Part shown: piece after piece, positions 34,363-43,937 of the stretch
How positions within the stretch are numbered: position 1 is the stretch's first letter
Layout of the letters: each line of letters starts with the position of its first letter
NCBI GenBank assembly: GCA_002375985.1
Contig: DFNH01000015.1
Location: forward strand, 21,650 to 85,649
Source: Firmicutes bacterium UBA3572
GTDB lineage: Bacteria; Bacillota; Desulfotomaculia; Desulfotomaculales; Desulforudaceae
Length of the DNA stretch: 64,000 nt
Direction: 5' to 3'
The notes under the pieces: generated by a model
What the model saw: only the letters and a program-made list of their open reading frames with translations
Told to the model about the DNA's origin: nothing
The model's database searches: none
Translations under genes and position numbers: made by a program

Positions 34363-35967
34363 ATGATAAGAATGAACAGGAAGACAAAAAAAATTGGTTT
34401 GGCAATCTGTTTGGTGCTTTTGGGTGTTATACTGGCCGGCTGTGTTGGGCAGCAGGCAGACGAAGCAAAAGTAGGGGTCCCGCAGGAATTAAAAATCGCC
34501 TTGGGAATGAGTATCGGTGGCTTGGATCCCCATGGCTCTTTGGCCGGAGATGCGCGGATAATCTGGGCGAATATCTACGAAACCCTGGTTTATCTGGATG
34601 AGAATATGCAGGTGCAACCAAGATTGGCAACCAGCTGGGAAGTATCTGACGATGCTAGAGTCTGGACCTTTTTCTTGCGAGAAGGGGTTAGGTTTCACGA
34701 TGGAACGCCGTTTAACGCCGAAGCCGTAAAGTTTACTTTTGAGCGCCACATGGAGACCGATCCCTTCGCGGTCGGAGTTGAAATAGAAAAAATAGAGGTG
34801 GTGGACGAATACAAGGTAAGACTTACCCTGAAAGAACCGTTTGTTCCCCTTTTAAGTGAGTTGACCAGGACCCGGAGCTCGATTATCAGTCCGACCTCGG
34901 TCGCCGGCGGAGAGTTCAAACCTATCGGTACCGGGCCCTTTAAATTCGAAGAATGGGTCAAAGAAGAAAAGATTGTGCTCAGCCGAAACGAGGACTACTG
35001 GGACGGAGCTCCGCAACTTGCGAAAGTGATCTTCAAGATTATCCCGGATGCCCATACCCGAGTGATGGCCCTTGAAGCCGGCGAGGTGGACATCGTCGGT
35101 GTTGGATTTGGCCAACTCCCTCCCGAAGAAATTCAGCGCTTAAAGGACGATCCTAAAGTCCGGCTCCTAAGCCGGTCTCCGGCCCATAATACGGTATGGC
35201 TGGCCATAAATCAAAAAAATGAGTTCTTGCAGGACTTGAGAGTGAGAAAAGCCGTTAACTACGCCATAGATGCAGAAAGCATCGTTGAACACGTAATAGA
35301 AGGAGCAGGATGCCTTGCGGTCGCACCCTGGTCGCCGGCCAAGATCTTTGGGGTGAAGCCCGGTTTACGGTTGCCCGGTTACGATCCGGAAAAGAGTAAA
35401 ACGTTGCTGGCTGAAAGCGGCTGGGTGGATACCGACGGCGACGGCGTGCTGGATAAGGATGGAAAACCCTTCAAGGTCACTTTAATTATTCAAAACATAC
35501 CGCCTTGGCGGGCCATTGCCGAAGCGGTCCAGGAGCAATTGCGGATGGTGGGGATAGCTTTGGAAATAAACGAGCTGGAAAGAGGAGCCTACATGAAACT
35601 GTTGCGCACCGGTGATTTCGACCTGGCCGGAATAAGCGGAATGGGATTGCCAACTAACGATCCATACATGCATATATCCTTCTTTTATCACTCCAGATAT
35701 GGCTTCAAGATAGGGGAGGAATCTCCTAACCCGAGTTTGATCAACAACCCGGAGCTTGACTCCCTGATCGAGGAGATGGTTGTTACTGTCGATCCTGAAC
35801 AAAGGAGAGCGCTTTACCACCGGATTCAGGAGATCATCGTTGACGAAGCGGTCGGGGTCTATCTCTATCACAGTGCCATCTTTGTTGCCCTGCAGGAAAA
35901 TGTTGCTGGATTCGAGATTTCCGGTGGATATTGGAATCTGGATTTGCGAGATGTTAGTTTACGTTGA
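34363..35967 (+). CDS. ABC transporter family-5 substrate-binding lipoprotein (paralogue 2 of 4)
   Basis: 534 residues (ATG at 34363; 34372 is possible). Lipobox GVILAGC followed by VGQQADEA, nearly the same as in paralogues 1 and 3. EGVRFHDGTPFNAEAVKFTF and NEDYWDGAPQLAKVIFKIIP mark the family; the DTDGDGVLDKDGKPF loop lies near residue 355. Sequence divergence between paralogues is large outside these motifs, so each may bind a different ligand. Confidence 0.9.
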   Translation: MIRMNRKTKKIGLAICLVLLGVILAGCVGQQADEAKVGVPQELKIALGMSIGGLDPHGSLAGDARIIWANIYETLVYLDENMQVQPRLATSWEVSDDARVWTFFLREGVRFHDGTPFNAEAVKFTFERHMETDPFAVGVEIEKIEVVDEYKVRLTLKEPFVPLLSELTRTRSSIISPTSVAGGEFKPIGTGPFKFEEWVKEEKIVLSRNEDYWDGAPQLAKVIFKIIPDAHTRVMALEAGEVDIVGVGFGQLPPEEIQRLKDDPKVRLLSRSPAHNTVWLAINQKNEFLQDLRVRKAVNYAIDAESIVEHVIEGAGCLAVAPWSPAKIFGVKPGLRLPGYDPEKSKTLLAESGWVDTDGDGVLDKDGKPFKVTLIIQNIPPWRAIAEAVQEQLRMVGIALEINELERGAYMKLLRTGDFDLAGISGMGLPTNDPYMHISFFYHSRYGFKIGEESPNPSLINNPELDSLIEEMVVTVDPEQRRALYHRIQEIIVDEAVGVYLYHSAIFVALQENVAGFEISGGYWNLDLRDVSLR

Positions 35968-35987
35968 GGAGGGTTTAAATAATTAAA

Positions 35988-37550
35988 ATGACTAAAAAGG
36001 CGGTTATACTCGCAATCGGTGTCCTGCTGTTGGGTGCGGTAGTACTATTGGGCTGTGTTGGACAACAGGCCGAAGTGACAGAAGTCCCGCAGGAGCTTAC
36101 CATAGCTGTGGTCAAAGACATTGGCGGGCATAAGGATTTTGGAGTTTGGAGAGCGCACATCTTTGAAACATTGGTCGGGGCTGCACCGGGAGCAATGAAA
36201 CCCGAACCAATGCTTGCCACCCACTGGGAAGTAGCAGATGACGGCTTGACCTGGACCTTTTACTTGCGTGAAGGGGTCAAGTTCCACGATGGCACGCCAT
36301 TTACGGCGGAGGCGGTCAAGTTCTCGCTGGAACGAATTTTAGAAAGGTCGGCGTCGGCACGCGGCATCTTTAAGATTGCCTCCATAGAAATAGTGGACGA
36401 CTACACGATCAAAATAACCAATACCGAACCTTGGGCGGCATTTCCGGCTCATTTAGCCCACGGCCTGGGTTATATCATCAGTCCGGCTTCGGTAGATGAA
36501 GAAGGAAATGTCGTGGAACCTGTAGGAACGGGACCGTTTAAATTTCATGAGCACCTTCCCGGAGAAAAAGTGGTGGTGGTGCGGAACGAAGAACACTGGC
36601 GCGGAACGCCTAAGCTGGAAAAAATAACGTTTGTGGTTATTCCGGATCACCACACGCGCATAATGGCCTTGGAAGCCGGAGAAGTCGATGTGATTCAGTT
36701 TGTCCCCGAGGGAGAAGTCGCCCGGCTGGAGGCCCACCCGGAGATCACGGTGCTCACGACTCCTTCGGTGCGCACCCATTTTCTGGTATTCAACACCGAA
36801 ACCGAACCTTTCGATGACATTTTGGTGAGACAGGCGGTTGATTACGCTATTAATCAAGAGGCGTTGGTGGAGCACATTTTAGATGGCATTGGCGTGCCGG
36901 CCAGGGGGCCAATATCGCCGGCAATACGCTGGTCGATCCATGTCGAATTGCCCGAACCCAAATATGACCCCGAGAAAGCCAGGGCCTTGCTGGCCGAGGC
37001 CGGCTGGAAAGACGCCGATGGGGACGGCATACTGGATAAAAACGGAAAGCCGTTTAGCATTACCCTGCTATTAACCGGACTCCGTCCCCAGTGGCCGCCC
37101 ATGGCGGAAGCAATACAAGCTCAATTAAGAGAAGTCGGGATCGATGTGAGCCTGAAAGTTTTGGAGTGGGGCGCCTATATAGATGCGGCGGGAACGCCGG
37201 GCAATAGACCTCTAGATATGCATCTCTTTTTTGGCAGTGCGGGAACTCTGGCTGCCGATGCTGATTATATATTTTATCTGGGCCATCATACGGACAGCGG
37301 CTTTTTCCAGGCTATGCACATACTAGAAGACAAGTTGATAGAGAAGGGCCTAGGCACCATGGATGATGGCGAAAGATTCGCGATATATGGCGAGCTACAG
37401 AAAATAATTCTGGAAAAAGAGCTTGGCGTTTATCTATTTCATCAGGAGGAAATCGTTGCTTTAAGAAACCATGTAGAGGGCTTTCAGGTTCATCCCACCC
37501 AGGTGATGGACCACGTTCCTTTGTGGGAGGTTAGCATTGCAGAAAAATGA
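35988..37550 (+). CDS. ABC transporter family-5 substrate-binding lipoprotein (paralogue 3 of 4)
   Basis: 520 residues from the ATG at 35988, 21 bases after the previous stop. Lipobox AVVLLGC then VGQQAEVTE. EGVKFHDGTPFTAEAVKFSL and NEEHWRGTPKLEKITFVVIP are present; the loop DADGDGILDKNGKPF lies near residue 345. The ligand pocket region contains several His residues (HYIFYLGHH-like segment near 425), which would suit but does not prove metal-complex binding. Confidence 0.9.
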   Translation: MTKKAVILAIGVLLLGAVVLLGCVGQQAEVTEVPQELTIAVVKDIGGHKDFGVWRAHIFETLVGAAPGAMKPEPMLATHWEVADDGLTWTFYLREGVKFHDGTPFTAEAVKFSLERILERSASARGIFKIASIEIVDDYTIKITNTEPWAAFPAHLAHGLGYIISPASVDEEGNVVEPVGTGPFKFHEHLPGEKVVVVRNEEHWRGTPKLEKITFVVIPDHHTRIMALEAGEVDVIQFVPEGEVARLEAHPEITVLTTPSVRTHFLVFNTETEPFDDILVRQAVDYAINQEALVEHILDGIGVPARGPISPAIRWSIHVELPEPKYDPEKARALLAEAGWKDADGDGILDKNGKPFSITLLLTGLRPQWPPMAEAIQAQLREVGIDVSLKVLEWGAYIDAAGTPGNRPLDMHLFFGSAGTLAADADYIFYLGHHTDSGFFQAMHILEDKLIEKGLGTMDDGERFAIYGELQKIILEKELGVYLFHQEEIVALRNHVEGFQVHPTQVMDHVPLWEVSIAEK

Positions 37551-37594
37551 TGGCGAATTGACCAGATTTACAGAAATGGAGGGGAGAAGGAAAA

Positions 37595-39163
37595 ATGTCA
37601 ATAAATAAGAAAATAATCAGTTTAGTAGTCGGTATTCTCTTTTTGAGCAGCCTGCTGGCAGGCTGTGTTGAACAGCAGGCAGATGAGCAGCCAGCGGCAC
37701 AGGTTCCACAGGAAGTAGTTGCCGGGCTCGGAAGAGACCCGGTGGGAGCAAGGGGTGCGCATCCATATCTTACGAGAGTCTTTGAGCAGTTGGTCATCTT
37801 AGATGCGGAAATGAAACCAAGACCAGGACTTGCGACCAGCTGGGAAGTATCTGAGGATGGTCGCACATGGACGATCCACCTACGAGAAGGTGTTAAATTT
37901 CATGACGGTACACCATTTAATGCAGAGACAGCAAAGTTCAGTCTGGAATGGGCAACAAGAGTACGGCCGGGCCTTCTTGGCTCTATAGATAGAATAGAGA
38001 TCGTTGATGACTATACCATTAAGGTCATCCACAGTGAACCGCATGCTCCATTTCTCCGCTCGTTATTCTTTGCGGTTATGATAAGTCCCAATGCTATCGA
38101 TGAGGATGATAGAGTTATTGAATCCATTGGAACTGGTCCATTCAAAGTAGAGGATTACCAGCCTGAAGACAAACTGGTGCTGGTGAGAAACGAAGCTTAC
38201 TGGGGTGGTTTGCCCAAATTAGAACGTATTACCTTAAGATATATCCCTGAAGCAACGACAAGGATTATGGCCCTGGAGGCAGGCGAAATCGATATGATCA
38301 TTGATACCGGTGGAATCTTACCAGAACATGCACCAGTTCTTAAAGCCAATCCCGAAATAGAGGTAATGACTATTCACGGGGTTGTCCACCATCATATAGG
38401 ATTTGATACTACCACTCCCCCATTTGATGATGTAAGGACCAGAAAGGCAATATCATATGCCATAGATCCCGAGAGCCTTGTCAGGTATGCGCTGGAGGGT
38501 TATGGTAAAGTAATGAATACACCTGTTCCACCATTATATAAAGATTGGATGCATCCGGACTTGCTCTTTGAGTTTAGCGACAAGGATAAAGCCAGAAAGC
38601 TGCTGCAAGAAGCAGGGTGGGCAGATATGGACGGCGATGGTATTGTGGAGAAGGATGGAGAAGAGTTCAAAGTAACGATGCATTTGGCTGGTGGATGGGT
38701 AGGGCGCTGGCCATATAAGACCATTGCAGAGATTATTCAGTCAGATCTTAGGGAGATTGGAATTGCTATGGATATAGATGTTGTAGATACAGGCCTTTAT
38801 CGGGAGATGATGGAGAGAGGAGATGTTAAGATGACATTAATCCCTATTGCCGGCGTTTCCCCGCGTTCGGCTGTGAAGGATACTTTTCACTCAGAAGGTG
38901 GTATGACTGTTGCTATCAATCCGCCCTTTTTCAGTAATCCACGCGTCGATGAACTGACTGAAGCAGCGATGAAAGAAACTGATGATTCAAGGGCACAACG
39001 ACTGCTCTTTGAGGTCCAAGAGATTGTTGCAGCAGAAGTTCTGATGATTCCTCTCTTTGAAGAGCTAATGATCAACGCTGTCAGAGATAACATAAGAGGT
39101 TATGAGATGCACCCTTGGTTTGTCGTCAACTGGGAAGATATTCACGTGGTGAGCGAAAAGTAA
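37595..39163 (+). CDS. ABC transporter family-5 substrate-binding lipoprotein (paralogue 4 of 4)
   Basis: 522 residues. Lipobox SSLLAGC then VEQQADEQ. EGVKFHDGTPFNAETAKFSL and NEAYWGGLPKLERITLRYIP mark the family; VVHHHIGFDTT is a His cluster near residue 267. This gene is clearly the most AT-rich of the four, with many A/T-ending codons, so it has a different recent history from its neighbours. Shine-Dalgarno GGAGGGGAGAAGG precedes the ATG. Confidence 0.9.
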   Translation: MSINKKIISLVVGILFLSSLLAGCVEQQADEQPAAQVPQEVVAGLGRDPVGARGAHPYLTRVFEQLVILDAEMKPRPGLATSWEVSEDGRTWTIHLREGVKFHDGTPFNAETAKFSLEWATRVRPGLLGSIDRIEIVDDYTIKVIHSEPHAPFLRSLFFAVMISPNAIDEDDRVIESIGTGPFKVEDYQPEDKLVLVRNEAYWGGLPKLERITLRYIPEATTRIMALEAGEIDMIIDTGGILPEHAPVLKANPEIEVMTIHGVVHHHIGFDTTTPPFDDVRTRKAISYAIDPESLVRYALEGYGKVMNTPVPPLYKDWMHPDLLFEFSDKDKARKLLQEAGWADMDGDGIVEKDGEEFKVTMHLAGGWVGRWPYKTIAEIIQSDLREIGIAMDIDVVDTGLYREMMERGDVKMTLIPIAGVSPRSAVKDTFHSEGGMTVAINPPFFSNPRVDELTEAAMKETDDSRAQRLLFEVQEIVAAEVLMIPLFEELMINAVRDNIRGYEMHPWFVVNWEDIHVVSEK

Positions 39164-39183
39164 TTTCATATTAGGAGAAGGTC

Positions 39184-40038
39184 ATGAACTGGTTTGCAGA
39201 ATGGCGGGAATTGGTGTTGCGGTCATCATTCAGGAAGGGGCAGAGCCCTTTTACTTCAAAGGAGTTTGTCGAATGGTACGAGCTGCAGCTCGAACATAAC
39301 AATTATCCCGGGGTTCTGCTGGACAAGGTGCAAAGGCACCTGGACGAGCACGCAACGGTGCTGGACATCGGTGCCGGCACCGGTGCTTTCGCCCTACCCC
39401 TGGCTCAGCGGGTTAAAGCGGTCACCGTGGTCGAGCCGTCGGCCGAGATGCTTGCCCGCCTGCGCCGCAAAATGGATACAACCGACATCCGCATCATCAA
39501 TAAGCGCTGGGAAGATATTGACAGCGGGGAGGTCGGCCGGCATGACCTGGTGCTGGCCGCCCACTCGCTCTACGATATTGCAGACATCGAGACGGCACTA
39601 AAAAAGATGCTGTCAGCAGCGAAAAAACATCTTTACATCATCATGGGAGCTGGCAAGTCAAAGTTTTATGCCGATATCTGGCGACGCTTCAAAGGGGAAG
39701 AATATCATCCTCCGCCTGGTTTCATTCACCTGTATAATGTTCTCTATGAGCTGGGGGTGCCTGCTAATGTGGAAATGATACGGACTCCCCGGAATCAGAT
39801 TTATGTGAATATTGAGCAGGCCGTGAAGCACTGGCGGGTGCGGCTCGATCTGGCGCCCGAAAAGGAGGGCGATTTGCGGGCTTATTTGCTGGATTCCCTG
39901 GAAGAGAAGGACGGGAAACTTTATTGGCGGGAGGAAAGACCAACTGCGGTCATCACCACCGGGCTGCTGGTAGGTGACGCTGGTAGCGCCGGTCACGCCG
40001 GTGATGTCGGTAGCGCCGCCGGTGGTACCGGATGTTGA
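39184..40038 (+). CDS. Second SAM-dependent methyltransferase of the transporter operon
   Basis: 284 residues from the ATG at 39184, 20 bases after the fourth binding protein. Motif I ATVLDIGAGTGAFALPLAQR and VVEPSAEMLARLR are clear; the C-terminal half (YHPPPGFIHLYNVLYELGVP) differs from the first methyltransferase. The last 22 residues are a Gly/Ala/Asp-rich tail encoded by short GGTAGCGCCGGT-like DNA repeats. The stop overlaps the permease ATG (ATGTTGA), so the two are coupled. Substrate unknown. Confidence 0.85.
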   Translation: MNWFAEWRELVLRSSFRKGQSPFTSKEFVEWYELQLEHNNYPGVLLDKVQRHLDEHATVLDIGAGTGAFALPLAQRVKAVTVVEPSAEMLARLRRKMDTTDIRIINKRWEDIDSGEVGRHDLVLAAHSLYDIADIETALKKMLSAAKKHLYIIMGAGKSKFYADIWRRFKGEEYHPPPGFIHLYNVLYELGVPANVEMIRTPRNQIYVNIEQAVKHWRVRLDLAPEKEGDLRAYLLDSLEEKDGKLYWREERPTAVITTGLLVGDAGSAGHAGDVGSAAGGTGC

Positions 40039-40970
40039 CCTATGTCTTGCGCCGCCTCGGCCTGATGGTTTTCATCATGCTGGGCGTGTCGGTGATCACT
40101 TTTTCCATGATGCATTTGGTGCCGGGCGACCCAGCCGAGGTGATCGCCATGGAACGGTATGGAGAGGAGATCACAGCAGAAACGATCGAACATGTAAGAA
40201 GGGAATTGGGTCTCGATCAACCGATTTACGTCCAGTATTCTCGCTGGCTAAGCAATGTTCTTCATGGTGACCTTGGATATTCTCACCGTACCGATCGTCC
40301 GGTTTTGGATGAGATCCTGACCAGACTGCCCGCCACGATACAGCTTGCCCTAGCAGGTATGCTGGTATCTCTCATCATAGCAATTCCAGTTGGGACCATC
40401 TCGGCCACCAGGCAATACTCGGCGGCCGACAACATCAGCATGTTCGGTGCGCTTTTGGGAGTTTCTATGCCCAATTTCTGGCTGGGGCTGTTACTCATAA
40501 TGTTTTTTTCGGTACATTTGGGTTGGCTGCCGGTATTCGGCCGCGGCAGCATAGAGCACCTGATCCTGCCGGCCGTCACGCTTGGTACCGGCATGGCGGC
40601 CATCACCACCCGTTTGATCCGCTCCAGCATACTCGAAGTGCTCGGTCAGGATTATATCCGGACCGCCAGGGCCAAGGGCTTGAAGGAAAAAGTCGTGATT
40701 TATAAACATACCTTAAAGAACGCCATGATTCCGGTGGTCACCATTGTCGGCCTCCAGTTTGCCTCTTTGCTGGAGGGTGCGGTCATCGTTGAGGTCATCT
40801 TTGCTTGGCCCGGAATCGGCCGGCTGTTGGTCGATTCGATCTTCGCCCGCGATTTCATGCTCATTCAGGGCTGTATCTTGTTCATTGCGGCCATGTTTGT
40901 ACTGGTCAATCTGTTGGTTGATATTTCTTATGCCTACTTGGATCCCAAAATACGTTACGAGGTGAAATAA
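40032..40970 (+). CDS. ABC permease, DppB/NikB type
   Basis: 312 residues, six membrane helices. MLTYVLRRLGLMVFIMLGVS is the standard N-terminus; the ATPase-coupling loop is DYIRTARAKGLKEKVVIYKH; WPGIGRLLVDSIFARDF is also conserved. It forms the channel with the next gene product. The level of similarity does not separate peptide from nickel importers. Confidence 0.93.
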   Translation: MLTYVLRRLGLMVFIMLGVSVITFSMMHLVPGDPAEVIAMERYGEEITAETIEHVRRELGLDQPIYVQYSRWLSNVLHGDLGYSHRTDRPVLDEILTRLPATIQLALAGMLVSLIIAIPVGTISATRQYSAADNISMFGALLGVSMPNFWLGLLLIMFFSVHLGWLPVFGRGSIEHLILPAVTLGTGMAAITTRLIRSSILEVLGQDYIRTARAKGLKEKVVIYKHTLKNAMIPVVTIVGLQFASLLEGAVIVEVIFAWPGIGRLLVDSIFARDFMLIQGCILFIAAMFVLVNLLVDISYAYLDPKIRYEVK

Positions 40971-41851
40971 TGCATGATCTGGTAACCAAGATTATCGAAA
41001 GCCGGCTGCCTTCGACCGAGGTTTTCCGAGGACTTAGAAAGCATCGCCTGGCCCTGATCGGGGCGGGGATCATCTTGGTGCTGATTTTTATTGCTATCTT
41101 GGCACCTTTTATCGCTCCCCACGACCCGATCGAACAAAATTTGGAGCATCGTTTGCTGCCGCCCAACGCCGAATACCCATTGGGAACCGATAACCTCGGC
41201 CGCTGTATTTTGAGCCGGCTGATCCACGGAACGAGTGTTTCGCTGCAAATCGGCGTCATCGTGGTGGGTATCGCCGCGACCACTGGCGTGACGCTCGGGC
41301 TGATCGCCGGTTACCGCGGCGGCCTGGTCGATGAACTGATCATGCGGATCGTGGACGTCTTGCTGGCCTTCCCCGGCATCATCCTGGCGTTGGCGATCGC
41401 CGGCATCCTGGGTCCTTCGCTCTACAACGTTATGCTGGCTTTAGCGGTCGTTGGTTGGACCAGTTATGCCCGGGTGGTTCGGGGATCGGTGCTGTCGGTG
41501 AAAGAAAAAGAGTTTGTGGAGGCGGCGCGGGCGTTGGGTGCCGGTGAGGCCCGGATTATGTTCCGGCACATATTGCCCAACGTCACGGCGCCCGTGATCG
41601 TGATGGCCACGCTGGGCATGGCCCACGTGATTTTAGCGGCGGCGGCCTTGAGTTTCTTGGGGTTGGGCGCGCAGCCCCCCACCCCGGAATGGGGTTCGAT
41701 GTTGAACGACGGGCGGGCTTTTATGCGGACCGCACCCCACCTGACGATTTTTCCGGGGTTGGCGATAATGGTGACCGTCTTGGCCTTCAATTTCCTGGGC
41801 GATGGGCTTAGAGACGTACTCGATCCACGGTTGAAGGGGGCGGCCAGATGA
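40970..41851 (+). CDS. ABC permease, DppC/NikC type
   Basis: 293 residues with an N-terminal helix preceded by LRKHRLALIGAGIILVLIFI, and five further helices. EFVEAARALGAGEARIMFRH is the EAA loop; FLGLGAQPPTPEWGSMLNDG is typical of the DppC family. The ATG shares its A with the previous stop (TAATG); the end overlaps the next gene by ATGA. Confidence 0.93.
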   Translation: MHDLVTKIIESRLPSTEVFRGLRKHRLALIGAGIILVLIFIAILAPFIAPHDPIEQNLEHRLLPPNAEYPLGTDNLGRCILSRLIHGTSVSLQIGVIVVGIAATTGVTLGLIAGYRGGLVDELIMRIVDVLLAFPGIILALAIAGILGPSLYNVMLALAVVGWTSYARVVRGSVLSVKEKEFVEAARALGAGEARIMFRHILPNVTAPVIVMATLGMAHVILAAAALSFLGLGAQPPTPEWGSMLNDGRAFMRTAPHLTIFPGLAIMVTVLAFNFLGDGLRDVLDPRLKGAAR

Positions 41852-42816
41852 GTGGAAGCGAGGAATTGTTGAACATCCACAGGCTGAGCACCCATTTTTT
41901 CACCGAAAACGGGGTGGTGCGGGCCGTGGAGGCGGTAGATTTAAAAATAGGCCGGGGAGAGATCGTCGGGTTGGTCGGCGAATCCGGATGCGGGAAAACG
42001 GTTACCACCCTTTCGATCATGCGCCTGCTTCCCAGTCCGGGCCGGATAGTTAACGGCGAGATTTGGTTTGAAAAGGAGAATCTGATCGAGAAAAGCGAGC
42101 CCGAAATGAGAAAAATACGCGGCAACCGGATTTCGATGATCTTTCAAGAGCCGATGAGTTCGTTGAATCCGGTTCTGACCATCGGCGAGCAGATCGCGGA
42201 AGTTATCAAATCGCATCAGGGTTTAAGCAGGGCGCAGGCCAAAAATATGGCGGTGGAGATGCTGGATTTGGTGGGTGTTCCCGCGGCGGCGACCAGGGTA
42301 AACGAGTATCCGCACCAGCTCAGTGGCGGCATGCGCCAGCGCGTCATGATCGCGATGGCGCTCGCTTGTAAGCCGGCACTGCTGATCGCCGACGAGCCCA
42401 CCACGGCGCTCGACGTTACCATCCAAGCCCAGGTGCTGGACCTCATGCGGGATCTGCAAAAGAAATTCCACACCGCCATCATGCTCATCACCCACGATCT
42501 TGGGGTGGTGGCGGAGATGTGCGATGAAGTGGTGGTGATGTACCTGGGCAGGGTGGTGGAGCATGCCAAGGTGCGCCCCATCTTCCACGACCCCAAGCAC
42601 CCTTACACACAGGGGCTCTTGCGCTCGATCCCTTCGCTTGCCTCCAGGAAGCAGCGGCTGGAGCCCATCAAGGGCGTGGTGCCGGATCCCTTGAACGCGC
42701 CTCCGGGCTGTCCCTTCCACCCGCGCTGCCCCCATGAAATGGAGATCTGCCGGCGGGAGATGCCGCCCCTCAAAGAGGTGGCTTTCGACCACCAAGCCGC
42801 CTGCTGGCTCTACTAA
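41848..42816 (+). CDS. ABC ATPase, DppD/OppD type
   Basis: 322 residues. Walker A GESGCGKTVTT, Q-loop FQEPMSSLNPVLT, signature LSGGMRQRVMIAMALA, Walker B LLIADEPTTALD, and the C-terminal oligo_HPY extension with PPGCPFHPRCPHEMEICRRE, whose Cys residues bind an iron-sulfur cluster in some relatives. One of two ATPases that would drive the importer. Confidence 0.94.
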   Translation: MSGSEELLNIHRLSTHFFTENGVVRAVEAVDLKIGRGEIVGLVGESGCGKTVTTLSIMRLLPSPGRIVNGEIWFEKENLIEKSEPEMRKIRGNRISMIFQEPMSSLNPVLTIGEQIAEVIKSHQGLSRAQAKNMAVEMLDLVGVPAAATRVNEYPHQLSGGMRQRVMIAMALACKPALLIADEPTTALDVTIQAQVLDLMRDLQKKFHTAIMLITHDLGVVAEMCDEVVVMYLGRVVEHAKVRPIFHDPKHPYTQGLLRSIPSLASRKQRLEPIKGVVPDPLNAPPGCPFHPRCPHEMEICRREMPPLKEVAFDHQAACWLY

Positions 42817-42828
42817 GGGGTGCTGGAG

Positions 42829-43854
42829 ATGACAATACAAGACGGCGTCCTGCTCAGCGTAAAGGGCCTGAAGAAGTACTTCCCCGTCCGCCGAGGCGTC
42901 TTCCGCCGGATCGTCGGCTGGGTCAAGGCCGTAGACGACGTGGACCTGTTCATCCCAGAGGGCGAGACCCTGGGGCTGGTGGGCGAGTCCGGTTGTGGAA
43001 AGTCGACCTGCGGGCGCACCATCCTGCGCCTGATCGAGCCCACCGCAGGAGAAATCCTCTTCCGGAGCCAGCGCCTGGGCCAGGTGGTAGACATCGCTAA
43101 GGTGGGCAAAAACGAGCTCAAGCTCCTGCGCCGGGAGATGCAGATCATCTTCCAGGACCCGTACTCCTCCCTTAACCCCCGCATGACCGTGGGGGACATC
43201 ATCGGCGAGCCCCTGATCGTCCACCAGGTCGCCCGGGGAAAGGAGAAGGAGAACCGGGTCAAGGAGCTCCTCGAAGCGGTGGGCCTAAAGCCTGAGCACA
43301 TGCAGCGCTACCCCCACGAGTTCTCCGGCGGCCAGCGCCAGCGGATCGGGATCGCCCGTGCCCTAGCCCTGGATCCCCAGCTCATCATCTGCGACGAGCC
43401 GGTCTCGGCCCTGGACGTCTCGATCCAGGCCCAGGTGCTCAACCTGCTCGAGGGCCTGCAAGAGGAATTCCACCTCACGTACCTGTTCATCGCCCACGAC
43501 CTCTCGGTGGTGAAACACATCTCCGACCGGGTGGCCGTGATGTACCTGGGGAAGATCGTGGAGCTCGCAGAGACCGAAGAGCTCTTCACCCACCCCATCC
43601 ATCCCTACACCGAGGCGCTCCTTTCCGCCGTGCCGGTCCCCGACCCCGACTACAAGTCCGAGCGGATCATCCTGCAGGGGGACGTGCCCAGCCCGGTGAA
43701 CCCGCCTTCGGGCTGCTACTTCCACCCCCGCTGCCCCTACGCCAAGCCGGTCTGCTCTGAGGAGCCACCTACGTTCCAGGACTACGATGGGAAGCACTTT
43801 GCGGCTTGCCACTTCGCCGGCGAGCTTTCCCTGCGGGGCGTCAAAATGAAGTGA
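42829..43854 (+). CDS. ABC ATPase, DppF/OppF type
   Basis: 341 residues from the ATG at 42829, 8 bases after AAGGGG; GTG at 42820 is an in-frame alternative. Walker A GESGCGKSTCGR, FQDPYSSLNPRMT, FSGGQRQRIGIARALALD, LIICDEPVSALD, then the Cys-containing C-terminus SGCYFHPRCPYAKPVC. Codon use here is strongly GC-ending, in contrast to the first genes of the operon. The stop overlaps a stub of rdgB. Confidence 0.93.
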   Translation: MTIQDGVLLSVKGLKKYFPVRRGVFRRIVGWVKAVDDVDLFIPEGETLGLVGESGCGKSTCGRTILRLIEPTAGEILFRSQRLGQVVDIAKVGKNELKLLRREMQIIFQDPYSSLNPRMTVGDIIGEPLIVHQVARGKEKENRVKELLEAVGLKPEHMQRYPHEFSGGQRQRIGIARALALDPQLIICDEPVSALDVSIQAQVLNLLEGLQEEFHLTYLFIAHDLSVVKHISDRVAVMYLGKIVELAETEELFTHPIHPYTEALLSAVPVPDPDYKSERIILQGDVPSPVNPPSGCYFHPRCPYAKPVCSEEPPTFQDYDGKHFAACHFAGELSLRGVKMK

Positions 43855-43937
43855 AGGTCCTGATCAGGACCCGCAACCCCCACAAGCTCGCGGAGATCCG
43901 CCGCATCCTGGGCGAGATCCCCGGGATAGAGAGGGCA
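43851..43937 (+). pseudogene. N-terminal stub of RdgB/HAM1-type NTP pyrophosphatase
   Basis: GTG at 43851 opens VKVLIRTRNPHKLAEIRRIL then GEIPGIE, the unmistakable start of the ITPase family, and similarity stops about 28 codons in. It begins inside the DppF stop (GTGA), so in the donor rdgB probably followed the ATPase gene. Confidence 0.8.

Noticed and set aside
31959..39163. Four tandem similar genes as an assembly duplication
   Set aside because: The four binding-protein genes differ greatly in sequence and base composition; only signal-peptide and family motifs agree.
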